This document shows positions 8,367 through 14,413 of a DNA stretch of 26,550 nt, piece by piece. The position numbers and the translations under genes were made by a program. Position 1 is the stretch's first letter, and each line of letters starts with the position of its first letter. Source of the stretch: a virus. The stretch covers positions 1 through 26,550 of IMG/VR virus record IMGVR_UViG_3300021963_000560. One strand, written 5' to 3'. The notes under the pieces are model-generated. The model saw only the letters and a list, made by a program, of their open reading frames with translations, was not told where the DNA came from and searched no databases.

Positions 8367-8808
8367 TTTCTTCCTCGGTTATTGGCCCACCACTAATCCA
8401 TGCCTCACAAGTCCTCTTGGAAGCACACTTAAAATCAAACACTTCGCAATAGCCTAAGTCGCCAGCGTCAATGACTTCCCATGCGTCCATCTCGTTGTCG
8501 CCCATCTCTAAGCCTGATTCAATGCAAGCAAGCATCTTAGGGGTTTGAATGAAAGCAGCGCAGTTACCGCAACGAGACTTTTTAGCCTGTGCGGGGGAGT
8601 TTCTCCAAGCCTTAGAGATTTCACGCCAGTAATCAGCGTTGGCTTCGTTAGGATTCATTGGGCCATAGTTCGCCTTATCAATGGCTTTCTGACGACACTC
8701 AAGATTGACTTCTACGTCACCTGTGGCAACTGGACACGCTTCGCCCTTTTTCTCTTGGCTTTGTATCTCAATCTCAATTTTTACGGATGGTTCAAGTAAT
8801 CCACTCAT
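8302..8808 (-). CDS. Cys-rich conserved phage protein (possible Fe-S or zinc protein)
   Basis: This encodes 168 residues starting MSGLLEPSVKIEI. The core NYGPMNPNEANADYW is followed by a cysteine array: RCGNCAAF (C80, C83), C95, GYCEVF (C121), FKCAS (C128) and RTCEAW (C134). This pattern recurs in phage proteins near terminase genes. The C-x2-C...C...G-Y-C-x-x-F arrangement resembles the ligand spacing of high-potential iron-sulfur proteins, though a zinc site fits too. The C-terminal 30 residues are acidic and low-complexity. It is the first gene after the putative late promoter. Function unknown. Confidence 0.8.
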   Translation of the reverse strand: MSGLLEPSVKIEIEIQSQEKKGEACPVATGDVEVNLECRQKAIDKANYGPMNPNEANADYWREISKAWRNSPAQAKKSRCGNCAAFIQTPKMLACIESGLEMGDNEMDAWEVIDAGDLGYCEVFDFKCASKRTCEAWISGGPITEEENDGNDKSASNGNDAETYAEED

Positions 8809-8832
8809 GGCTATCCCTACGGAGTTTGTACC

Positions 8833-8860
8833 ATTATCTCATAAAAAAAAGAGGACGCAA
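8833..8860 (-). promoter_or_regulatory. Putative leftward late promoter overlapping a terminator
   Basis: Reading leftward, TTGCGT (8860-8855), a 16-base spacer and GATAAT (8838-8833) form a sigma70-like promoter; TGA directly before GATAAT adds an extended -10. The transcript would start near 8825 and lead into the 8808 gene and the packaging operon. The -35 sits in the loop of the terminator just upstream. Seen by eye only. Confidence 0.45.
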
Positions 8861-8868
8861 GCCCTCTT
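8843..8868 (-). terminator. Rho-independent terminator of the leftward early operon
   Basis: Read leftward, AAGAGG and CCTCTT form a 6-bp stem around an 8-base loop, followed directly by a run of eight T in total. It lies about 35 bases after the stop of the HNH gene, the last gene of the operon that starts at 14595. A second weak pairing (CAATGG/CCATTG) lies just upstream. Confidence 0.75.
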
Positions 8869-8903
8869 AAAACTCAATGGCAACTGAGTGCATCCATTGT
8901 GCG

Positions 8904-9161
8904 CTATCTAAAAAGTTTTGCAAGGGTTTCATTTAGCACCGACATTTCATCTTGCTTATAAATTGCCCAATTACGCTTTTGCCCATGAATACCCAAAAAA
9001 TTATTTTGATGGCAATCCTTGCATAAAGGAATACATAAGTATTGGTTATGCTGAACAATGTGGTGTGCATCGCTTGGAGGAGAAGCATTGCAGACCCCAC
9101 AAGGCATTTCTTTAATCTTTGCCAAGTGCAGCCGTTCCCTGTTATTGGGTCTATTGTTCAT
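8904..9161 (-). CDS. HNH endonuclease (Ref/HNHc-like)
   Basis: This encodes 85 residues. It has a zinc knuckle C21-x2-C24, the HNH core SDAHHI (H33, H34), then PLCKDCH (C47, C50, H51), GIHG (H59) and Trp65. This order is that of small phage HNH nucleases related to the P1 Ref type, which nick or cut DNA with a metal ion during recombination or packaging. The small size fits. The start overlaps the previous gene by 11 bases, and a terminator follows. It is the last gene of the early operon, which also encodes RusA. A recombination or packaging role is inferred. Confidence 0.8.
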   Translation of the reverse strand: MNNRPNNRERLHLAKIKEMPCGVCNASPPSDAHHIVQHNQYLCIPLCKDCHQNNFLGIHGQKRNWAIYKQDEMSVLNETLAKLFR

Positions 9162-9846
9162 TCTTTTGCTTTAGTTTGGCTTCAACCGCAAGGCATAAAT
9201 CTTCCCAGCCATGTTGAGCCTTTGCCAATTCAAACCTATCTTCATCCGTCAGCCCTACCCATGTTATGTCACTGCGTGACGGGCGCTTATGTGGCTCCGC
9301 CACGGGTGGTGGGGTGGTGTAGGATGGCATGGAATAGTCCATTGCTTGACGCAAAGCGGCGTTATATCCAACTCGCCAGTGATACCCAGATTGGCTTGTA
9401 TCAATCCCTTTAAGGTCTTGAAACATTGCGGACAATTGCTCCGAAGATATGACCCTCACAGGTGTTTGGGGTTCGTTGCATTTAGGCCACCCACATTGCA
9501 GGTTGTAGTTTGGACACACGCCGTTGTTTTTGCGTTTTTCCTTGCAGTGAATTGCCACAGGCTCATCCTTCGCTCCACAGTTGCACTCACCCGTTGGATG
9601 CGCTGGCTCGCTATGCACAGCGCAATCGCTTGCGTGAGGTACTACCTTGCAGGCAGGGCACTGGCAACCATCCTTCGCTTCTAGTGCGGCTTTAATAGCG
9701 GTGATGGCTTGTTGCGTATTGTTTATGTCAACTTGCAAGTCATGCTTTTCCTGAAAATACTCGCTGGCATAACTACCCCAAGATTCAATTGCATTAGACG
9801 CATTCTCCAACGCCTCCAATGCAAGACGTAATGCTTCTTTAGTCAT
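9151..9846 (-). CDS. Mosaic phage protein with Cys-rich middle
   Basis: This encodes 231 residues; ATG 9846 follows GGGGGATGA and overlaps the upstream stop (ATGA). The N-terminus, MTKEALRLALEALENASNAI up to AITAIKAALEAKD, is a helical module seen at the head of many phage mosaic proteins. Residues about 60-125 carry ten or more Cys/His (CQCPACK, CNCGAK, CPNY, CGWPKC). The C-terminus has WVGLTDEDRFELAKAQHGW. The DNA is visibly more GC-rich than its neighbours, with small perfect inverted repeats, suggesting horizontal acquisition. Function unknown; zinc binding is possible. Confidence 0.72.
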   Translation of the reverse strand: MTKEALRLALEALENASNAIESWGSYASEYFQEKHDLQVDINNTQQAITAIKAALEAKDGCQCPACKVVPHASDCAVHSEPAHPTGECNCGAKDEPVAIHCKEKRKNNGVCPNYNLQCGWPKCNEPQTPVRVISSEQLSAMFQDLKGIDTSQSGYHWRVGYNAALRQAMDYSMPSYTTPPPVAEPHKRPSRSDITWVGLTDEDRFELAKAQHGWEDLCLAVEAKLKQKNEQ

Positions 9847-10073
9847 TGCTTCATCCCCCTGACAAAAGCAGCAAAACTATCTGCTGTGTCACCAAAAGGC
9901 ATCTTTTCAAACTCTAAAGCTACTTCCTCAAGAATATGGTTTCTTTGTGAGGGTGAAACATAGGTATCAAAATGATAGGGTTGACCTTGTGCTTTTAAGA
10001 TTTGCTTACCAAGGTTGCTTTGTTGCTCAACAGAATTAAATGCTTCGTCTTCCTCTTTAGTCCAATCAGTCAT
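9843..10073 (-). CDS. Hypothetical acidic protein
   Basis: This encodes 76 residues starting MTDWTKEEDEAFNSVEQQSN. ATG 10073 is preceded by GGGGAAG, much better placed than an upstream in-frame start at 10196, which would run deep into the previous gene. The product is acidic and helical, with no motif recognised. It overlaps the upstream gene by 8 bases and the downstream one by 4 (ATGA). Confidence 0.7.
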   Translation of the reverse strand: MTDWTKEEDEAFNSVEQQSNLGKQILKAQGQPYHFDTYVSPSQRNHILEEVALEFEKMPFGDTADSFAAFVRGMKQ

Positions 10074-10275
10074 GGCTTCCCCTTGCTCGAATGGCAGTAG
10101 TGCATTGGTTGATGATGTTGTGTTGCCCAATTGCTTCACACACCTTTGCACACGCCTCACGCTCTTGTTGAGCAACCAGATAGGCAAAGCGTTCAAGCAT
10201 CAATTGACACTTATCAACTTCGCCATCATAAAAGCCAACTTCTAGGGCTATGCGAATAACGTCTTCTCTAGTCAT
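10066..10275 (-). CDS. Conserved small phage protein (MTRED family)
   Basis: This encodes 69 residues from ATG 10275 (MTREDVIRIALEVGF). ATGs at 10281 and 10299 are possible alternatives. The pattern MTRED...LERFAYLVAQQEREACAKVC...CTTAIRARG is a common small phage/prophage protein, often encoded near replication or Nin-like genes. The function is unknown. It begins within the end of the previous gene, with no strong ribosome site, suggesting coupled translation. Confidence 0.75.
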   Translation of the reverse strand: MTREDVIRIALEVGFYDGEVDKCQLMLERFAYLVAQQEREACAKVCEAIGQHNIINQCTTAIRARGSHD

Positions 10276-10519
10276 GTTCATAAGCCATAATCTTGGCATG
10301 GTCAGCTTCAGCGAGTAAATGGCTGGTCAGTCTCATTGTGCCTTCCATCTCTAATTCTTTAAACTGTGCGTCAGTAAAGAGTCCCATCAAAGACACCTTT
10401 TCGTAAATCACATCTGAAATATTCTCGTTGTAAGTTCCATCCTCGTCCTGCTCGTACTCCATAACGACAGTAACGATTACAGAGCCTTCACCAGTTGTTG
10501 TGTCAAATTCGTATTTCAT
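10268..10519 (-). CDS. Hypothetical acidic protein
   Basis: This encodes 83 residues starting MKYEFDTTTGEGSVIVTVVM. AAGGA lies 7 bases before ATG 10519. The product is acidic; the first third looks like beta strands (EGSVIVTVVMEYEQDEDG) and the rest is helical. No family is recognised. It is the second gene of the duplicated regulatory module: its ribosome site directly follows the GGGG...CCCC hairpin at 10537-10552, and it starts ATGAAA like the gene after the matching hairpin at 14953. Confidence 0.75.
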   Translation of the reverse strand: MKYEFDTTTGEGSVIVTVVMEYEQDEDGTYNENISDVIYEKVSLMGLFTDAQFKELEMEGTMRLTSHLLAEADHAKIMAYEHD

Positions 10520-10536
10520 TTTGTATCCTTAAAAGT

Positions 10537-10552
10537 GGGGAACTAAGTCCCC
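10537..10552 (-). promoter_or_regulatory. Intergenic RNA hairpin, copy 1
   Basis: Read leftward, GGGGACTTAGTTCCCC folds with five base pairs and a CTTAGT loop, preceded by AAATCAACA and followed by TTTTAAGGA before the next ATG. There is no T run, so it is not an obvious terminator. A near-identical element with the same flanks lies at 14953-14968 on the other strand. Confidence 0.65.
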
Positions 10553-10559
10553 TGTTGAT

Positions 10560-10730
10560 TTATTTAAAATTAAAACCTTGAGCAATTTCTAAAGCCTCTT
10601 GTGCAGTTCTTCCAAAGTACAAGTGACCACTTTTACCCTCAACAGCCCAATCATTGATGCCAACTTCAATTTGCTGCTCAAGCGTCATGTCGTTGAAGCT
10701 AGGGTTATGAATTTCGTATGCTTTAGTCAT
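10560..10730 (-). CDS. Small protein, first gene of regulatory module copy 1
   Basis: This encodes 56 residues starting MTKAYEIHNPSFNDM; ATG 10730 follows TTAAGGAAATCAAA. The C-terminal half has W-A-V-E...YFGRTAQEALEIAQ. The product of the gene at 14724 on the other strand also starts MTK and has W-V-V-E...FFGHSRKEAIQNAI, and the promoter, leader and following hairpin match too. The two genes are therefore probably diverged copies. The fold is small (about one beta strand plus a helix). Function unknown; it is controlled by the promoter at 10777. Confidence 0.8.
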   Translation of the reverse strand: MTKAYEIHNPSFNDMTLEQQIEVGINDWAVEGKSGHLYFGRTAQEALEIAQGFNFK

Positions 10731-10776
10731 TTTGATTTCCTTAAAAGTACCCTTGCGAATTGCTTGGGCTGACGCA

Positions 10777-10806
10777 AGTATAGCAAACAAATAAACAAAA
10801 TGTTTA
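10777..10806 (-). promoter_or_regulatory. Operator palindrome plus extended -10 promoter, copy 1
   Basis: A perfect palindrome TAAACA-AAA-TGTTTA (10792-10806) lies 9 bases upstream of TGC-TATACT, an extended -10 (-10 at 10782-10777, read leftward). The leader to ATG 10730 is 46 bases. The same arrangement is found at 14649-14676 on the plus strand. A repressor bound to the palindrome would cover the -35 region; the Cro-like protein encoded at 14410 is the likely ligand. Confidence 0.7.
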
Positions 10807-10822
10807 CTAAGAACAATTATTT

Positions 10823-11155
10823 TTATTCTGTTGTTTTTACGCCAAGACGCTCACTTGCTTGCTCACTTCTCCAAATGTCAGCTTTCATCTGAGCAGCAGT
10901 CAGCATCCACTTTAAGGTTTCTTCCTTCTCAATGGCAATCATCAAACCTTTGAGCAAATCAGCATACTCAATGTGAGCATAGGCTTCACGCTCTTGGGCA
11001 ACCGCAGAATCTATCCCTCTAGCCATAGCGTCTTTCATCAGCAGAGCCTTTTTGGTTTTGCGGAATTCTTCAAGATATATCCTTTGTGCTTTAGCCTCGG
11101 CAAATTTGCATGAATTTTCAATGATGTACTCAATGGCTTTGTAAGGGGCTTTCAT
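10823..11155 (-). CDS. Conserved phage protein next to RusA, function unknown
   Basis: This encodes 110 residues starting MKAPYKAIEYIIENS; ATG 11155 overlaps the rusA stop (ATGA), with AAGGAG upstream. The product is almost entirely helical: EAKAQRIYLEEFRKTKKALLM, then AVAQEREAYAHIEYADLLKG and EEETLKWMLTAAQMKADIW up to RSEQAS. I recall proteins with this pattern in phage recombination/replication regions, but no role is assigned. Its 3' end is followed directly by the internal promoter for copy 1 of the module. Confidence 0.8.
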   Translation of the reverse strand: MKAPYKAIEYIIENSCKFAEAKAQRIYLEEFRKTKKALLMKDAMARGIDSAVAQEREAYAHIEYADLLKGLMIAIEKEETLKWMLTAAQMKADIWRSEQASERLGVKTTE

Positions 11156-11580
11156 TCCAGACACTCCTTAACGCAAATATCTACACCAGCTTGACTTGAA
11201 TAAACCTTACTTACATGGAAGTTGACGATTTGAGAATCATCCTTGTAAACCACGGAATTCATACCATCTTCTACGCTTTTCAAGATATTGGACGCATCTG
11301 GCTTCTTAATTGGCTTCTCTGAGCCATTTTGGATAGCCTCCAAGCGTTTTTTAGTGCATGACTTAGGGATAGGTACTCTGATGTACAGATAAAGCGATAC
11401 AGGAGTTTCTAGTGGCTCGGAACTTCCCATCGCTTGTTTGGCAGATTCCTTGATAAGCGTTTCGTAGCTTCTGGTTTTCTCAGGGGTGTAGGCTTGGACA
11501 AAGTTGCCACGCTTGGCATACCTTGCTCTTTGTTTGCCAACAGGATTACCTTCAACTTTGAATGTCACCATGAATGTCAT
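11152..11580 (-). CDS. rusA: RusA-type Holliday junction resolvase
   Basis: This encodes 142 residues; ATG 11580 has AAGGA upstream. RusA dimers cut four-way DNA junctions and help resolve recombination or replication intermediates. Family hallmarks present are GNPVGKQRAR near the N-terminus, KKPDASNILKSVEDGMN (Asp95, Lys101) and VVYKDDSQIV (Asp114, Asp115). The usual P-D-x-D-N motif reads P-D-A-S-N, so the second acidic position is Ser97; other acidic residues may compensate, or activity may be altered. Length is slightly above the E. coli RusA size. It lies between a small conserved gene and a helical protein, with ATGA overlaps on both sides. Confidence 0.9.
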   Translation of the reverse strand: MTFMVTFKVEGNPVGKQRARYAKRGNFVQAYTPEKTRSYETLIKESAKQAMGSSEPLETPVSLYLYIRVPIPKSCTKKRLEAIQNGSEKPIKKPDASNILKSVEDGMNSVVYKDDSQIVNFHVSKVYSSQAGVDICVKECLE

Positions 11581-11780
11581 TTGTTATTCCTTAGTTTGTT
11601 CATTCTTTCCCTCAAATCCAAAGTAGCGGATTCGCCTCTGATTCGTTGCAAGTCCCCTAACACTCCCTGCCACCAGAGCAACGCTTTGCTTGAGCCAATC
11701 GTCAATTTCTTTTGGTTGTACCTGCGTATCCACTCTTTGGCTTCGCAGTTTTTGAAGTGTTCTAGTTCTTCTGGAGTCAT
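11577..11780 (-). CDS. Conserved small phage protein, function unknown
   Basis: This encodes 67 residues starting MTPEELEHFKNCEAKEWIRR. The N-E-(A/C)-K-x-W-I-R pattern, followed by a helical second half (GVLGDLQRIRGESATLDLRE), is familiar from small proteins encoded beside RusA in phages. ATG 11780 has only a weak ribosome site, but the stop overlaps the rusA start (ATGA). A longer alternative frame starting at 11802 is less convincing. Confidence 0.75.
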   Translation of the reverse strand: MTPEELEHFKNCEAKEWIRRYNQKKLTIGSSKALLWWQGVLGDLQRIRGESATLDLRERMNKLRNNK

Positions 11781-11798
11781 CTATGTCCCATTGAAAAT

Positions 11799-12659
11799 TC
11801 ATGCAAGTTTCATCCCATAGTTGTTAACACCTTGCGGAATAACAATTCCTTCTTTTTTGAGCAACTGGTTTTTCTGGAAAACGCTGTAATCAACGTGATG
11901 ATGGTGTCTGCCATAACGAAAGGCTAATCTTGAAACATCTGGATGCAAGTCAACCAGCATCTGTGATTTCGGAAGTGTTCCTTCTTTTTCGTAAAACTCT
12001 GCTGTGTTACCGCCTTTGACAGTCTGTGTAGCAGCTTTGTTTTGTAAGAAGCATTGAAACAAAACAGTACACCATCCATCTTTGAGCATCCTCAAGGAAA
12101 GGTCTGTGTCTTCGTTGTATCTACCTCTCCAGCGATAAGGAACATCGTTCCTATTCAAGATGCAAGAGTAAATCCTTGTGTTCAATCGGAAAGCAGGTTT
12201 CTTGCGTCTGCTGCCACCAGCAAAGAAACGATACTCAAACCCTGCCTGAGAGACATTCTCGTAACGCTCAACAAAGTCCTCTGCAATGCGAAAGATAGTC
12301 CCAGAAGAAACCTTGTGACGCTCGTTGCGGTTTAGGCGACAGAAGCCATCAATGTTGTCGTCTAGCACCCAATGCCAAGATGCACCGATAGAGATGGAGT
12401 GCTGCCAGCAGAAGTTCCTTGCTGCGCCAGGCCCAACTCCCAGAGAGTTACCCAGAGAGTCGCAAGTATCGTAATCACGCAAATATTGTTTATCAAGGAT
12501 TAGGATTTTCTCTGGCGCAATAACTGACGCATAGTTGTCGTACTCTTGTTCCTCAATAACGATAAAGTACGGAACTTTCATTTCGTCAAATGCTTTGCTT
12601 GTCAGTCTGGATTCCCATCTGCCTTTTGAGACAATGTAAACAGGGTGTTTAGGATTCAT
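11799..12659 (-). CDS. TET-associated (GREB1-like) glycosyltransferase
   Basis: This encodes 286 residues. The N-terminus PVYIVSKGRWESR, then GPGAARNFCWQHS, HWVLDDNIDGF (Asp100, Asp101), GRYNEDTDLSLR (Glu183, Asp184, Asp186), a KGGN segment, DLHPD and GRHHHHVDY match my knowledge of the TAGT family, a GT-A-fold group related to the GREB1 glycosyltransferase domain. In phages these enzymes are proposed to add sugar to hydroxymethylated bases made by TET/JBP dioxygenases, blocking host nucleases. The DDN motif would bind the metal and sugar nucleotide. No TET/JBP gene is in this window, so the acceptor is unknown. It overlaps the upstream small gene by 11 bases. Confidence 0.85.
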   Translation of the reverse strand: MNPKHPVYIVSKGRWESRLTSKAFDEMKVPYFIVIEEQEYDNYASVIAPEKILILDKQYLRDYDTCDSLGNSLGVGPGAARNFCWQHSISIGASWHWVLDDNIDGFCRLNRNERHKVSSGTIFRIAEDFVERYENVSQAGFEYRFFAGGSRRKKPAFRLNTRIYSCILNRNDVPYRWRGRYNEDTDLSLRMLKDGWCTVLFQCFLQNKAATQTVKGGNTAEFYEKEGTLPKSQMLVDLHPDVSRLAFRYGRHHHHVDYSVFQKNQLLKKEGIVIPQGVNNYGMKLA

Positions 12660-12882
12660 CTATCCACACCTTTTTTTCTGTCTGGGTTACTGGAAACAAA
12701 ACACTCTTGGTTGTGAATGTGATGTTTCTGCCAATCAACTCAGAAAACTTAATCATGTCTTCTGTTGTCAGGAAGTGGACAGTAATGCTGTGTATCTCAG
12801 TCAAGTCTTCTTGGACAAACTCAGGCATACCTTGCCACTCCTTTTCCCAATTAAATTCTTCGTCACCAAATAAGTCTTTCAT
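12649..12882 (-). CDS. Small conserved protein paired with the glycosyltransferase
   Basis: This encodes 77 residues: an acidic/aromatic N-terminus (DLFGDEEFNWEKEWQGMPEF) then an alpha/beta core, ITVHFLTTEDMIKFSELIGR and NITFTTKSVLFP. I recall similar small domains (W-x-x-M-P-E-F...K-S-V/I-x-F/Y-P) in phages, in places next to TAGT or ParB-like proteins; this memory is unchecked. The gene overlaps the glycosyltransferase by 11 bases and the replication gene by 4. It may be a partner or specificity subunit of the modification enzyme; no catalytic residues are evident. Confidence 0.72.
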   Translation of the reverse strand: MKDLFGDEEFNWEKEWQGMPEFVQEDLTEIHSITVHFLTTEDMIKFSELIGRNITFTTKSVLFPVTQTEKKVWIDES

Positions 12883-13628
12883 GCCTTCCTCCGCAACTCA
12901 GCCATCTTTGCTAAAACTTCTAGCGGAATAGGCGCAGCTTTAAGAGCATCAGCTTTAATTTTCTCAAGAGCAGGGTCAGGCTCATTTCTGCTCGGAACTG
13001 TGAGCCTCACAATGTCAGCAGGGTTTTGTTTAGGTGCGTTAGTGCTTCTCACCCAATTACGCCAAGTTGCAAACCAATCCAGCTTGACACCCTTCTGACC
13101 TGCTTGGGCTATCCAGTAATCCTTGAACTGGTCAAAGGTTTTAACAGGGCTAAGTTCTGGTCTTGTCTGTTGGCAGAACTGTTCCCATTCCAATGGAAAA
13201 CTAAAATCAGAAGCGAGGCGTTTGCCGAGTGTCTTCTTCTCTTGGTTATTGGTTATTGGTTTATGGTTATTGGTTGCTATTGGGGTAGCATTAGGGGTGC
13301 TAATAGCCTCCCCATTGGGGGGTGTTGACCACCTCTTAGCTGCCCCACGCTTTCCAGCTTCTGAGAACTCTTTGTATTGCTTGATTTCCTTGTCTGCACG
13401 AGGAGAAACAAAGCCATCTGCTGTGGAAATAAAGAACTCATTAAGCACAGTCATAACGTCTTCCTCATGCTCACGCATACCAATCTGACGAGCAATATCC
13501 CTGTGTTTTATGGGTTGCTCATGCAGAAAGTAGAAGTCTAGCAAACGTCTGTAAGCTAAATCTTCCATTAAAGAAAGATGATGAGTGTGACTTTTGTAGT
13601 CACCAATGTGAAACTGGTAGTAGTGCAT
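12879..13628 (-). CDS. DUF1376 (YdaU-like) replication protein
   Basis: This encodes 249 residues from ATG 13628 (MHYYQFHIGDYKSHTHHLSL). The N-terminal ~100 residues are a DUF1376 domain (winged-helix-like: LMEDLAYRRLLDFYFLHEQP, then VLNEFF and a D-K-E-I-x-x-Y segment), typical of phage replication initiators in the position of lambda O. A low-complexity linker (TPNATPIATNNHKPITNNQE) follows, encoded by 7-bp tandem repeats. The C-terminal part has FPLEWEQFCQQTRPEL and WFATWRNWVR, as in helicase-loader-type proteins. It has a 105-base untranslated region upstream and overlaps the next gene by 4 bases. Confidence 0.82.
   Translation of the reverse strand: MHYYQFHIGDYKSHTHHLSLMEDLAYRRLLDFYFLHEQPIKHRDIARQIGMREHEEDVMTVLNEFFISTADGFVSPRADKEIKQYKEFSEAGKRGAAKRWSTPPNGEAISTPNATPIATNNHKPITNNQEKKTLGKRLASDFSFPLEWEQFCQQTRPELSPVKTFDQFKDYWIAQAGQKGVKLDWFATWRNWVRSTNAPKQNPADIVRLTVPSRNEPDPALEKIKADALKAAPIPLEVLAKMAELRRKA
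13242..13285. repeat. Seven-base tandem repeats inside the replication gene
   Basis: TTATTGG occurs at 13246, 13253 and 13267, with TTTATGG at 13260, giving four contiguous 7-base units; a diverged TATTGG follows near 13278. They encode the Asn/Thr/Pro linker of the DUF1376 protein. They could be binding sites for the initiator (lambda's origin repeats lie in gene O), or only a slippage-prone linker. Confidence 0.7.
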
Positions 13629-13733
13629 AACACGCCCCAAATACCCCCATAAAAGAAACAATCGGCAGGAGGGGGGTGTTCTCTTTTCGGTATGGGTAAT
13701 TAGTCCAACCTAGCCGTGTTTCAAAACATTGTA

Positions 13734-14102
13734 TCAAATAAACTGATTGTTTGTAATATCTTGTGAAAACGATTTACCAAGCAGTCTTTTAGCTTGTGCG
13801 TTCATTACCGCATATTCTGCCTTAGAAAAGATACCTTTGGCATTGCGAATGTCGAAAGGATTTAGCTTATCGTAAGGCTCATCATTGGCAGCCTTTTGAG
13901 CCTCAATCATGTGTGGTGCAAGGGTAAACTGAGAAACCCAAGAACGCCCCATCTTAATTTTCCCTATTGTTAATTTCTTCTTGTAACTCATCTTGGTGCA
14001 ACAAGCTGCAATGGATAGTCTTGGTATGCCAGTTAAATCCTCTAGTTGGTAGGATGTGAGTGGGCCATTCTGTAATGCTCTGATAACTGCTTCTTGGGTC
14101 AT
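13734..14102 (-). CDS. Winged-helix DNA-binding protein
   Basis: This encodes 122 residues from ATG 14102, which overlaps the previous stop (ATGA). The N-terminus MTQEAVIRALQNGPLTSYQL, followed by EDLTGIPRLSIAACCTKMSY, has the spacing of a winged helix-turn-helix, with a basic wing (KKKLTIGKIKMGRSW). The C-terminal half, NPFDIRNAKGIFSKAEYAVM then NAQAKRLLG, is a second helical region. It is the third gene after the control region, where phages often encode regulators or replication accessories. Its target is unknown. Confidence 0.72.
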   Translation of the reverse strand: MTQEAVIRALQNGPLTSYQLEDLTGIPRLSIAACCTKMSYKKKLTIGKIKMGRSWVSQFTLAPHMIEAQKAANDEPYDKLNPFDIRNAKGIFSKAEYAVMNAQAKRLLGKSFSQDITNNQFI

Positions 14103-14413
14103 TCTGTAACTTCTTCTTTCTTTAATGGAATAGCTGGGCCTCTGCGGATATTGCAACTCTTGCAAGTAGGCTCAACTTCTAATGGTTTGTTGTAGTCTCT
14201 GTGTTCATAACATTGAGCAATTTTCCCACAATCTACACAAATTAAAGTTGAAACGTGAGGCAAGATACCTTTTTTTACTGCTTGATTTACTTTAGCAGCA
14301 GCTTGTACTTGTCCATTCTTTTTAGGTCTTAAATCACAACATGACCAACAGAATTTAGCACTCGGCTCTCTGCCAGTAATTTCCTGATTGCAATCAGCGC
14401 ACAATTTACTCAT
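14099..14413 (-). CDS. Two-zinc-site phage protein (HNH-like C-terminus)
   Basis: This encodes 104 residues. Zinc ligands can be read as C5-x2-C8...C22-x2-C25 and C59-x2-C62...C84-x2-C87, with His71 between the last pairs. The second half, CVDCGKIAQCYEHRDYNKP then LEVEPTCKSCNIRRG, looks like the treble-clef scaffold of HNH proteins but lacks an obvious full nuclease triad. It is joined by ATGA overlaps to the Cro-like gene upstream and the winged-helix gene downstream, so it is expressed with the repressor. A DNA-binding or antirepressor-type role is possible but unproven. Confidence 0.75.
   Translation of the reverse strand: MSKLCADCNQEITGREPSAKFCWSCCDLRPKKNGQVQAAAKVNQAVKKGILPHVSTLICVDCGKIAQCYEHRDYNKPLEVEPTCKSCNIRRGPAIPLKKEEVTE

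Noticed and set aside
9268-9303. GTCAC-TGC-GTGAC and GTGGC-TCC-GCCAC small inverted repeats as operators or terminators
   Set aside because: They lie inside a coding region and lack a T run or promoter; noted only as part of the mosaic gene's composition.
9042-9695. Plus-strand frames opposite the mosaic gene and HNH gene
   Set aside because: They are antisense to well-supported genes, without ribosome sites; composition follows the opposite strand.
11584-11802. 72-codon minus-strand frame starting ATG 11802 with an ATGA overlap
   Set aside because: It competes with the 11577-11780 gene, whose product I recognise as a phage type and which couples to rusA; the protein here reads as a shifted-frame shadow (Arg/Gln/Thr-rich).
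13629-13733. G-rich 105-base gap before the replication gene as a possible G-quadruplex or promoter
   Set aside because: It has short G runs on both strands but no set of four on one strand, and no convincing -10/-35 pair; I see nothing firm in it.
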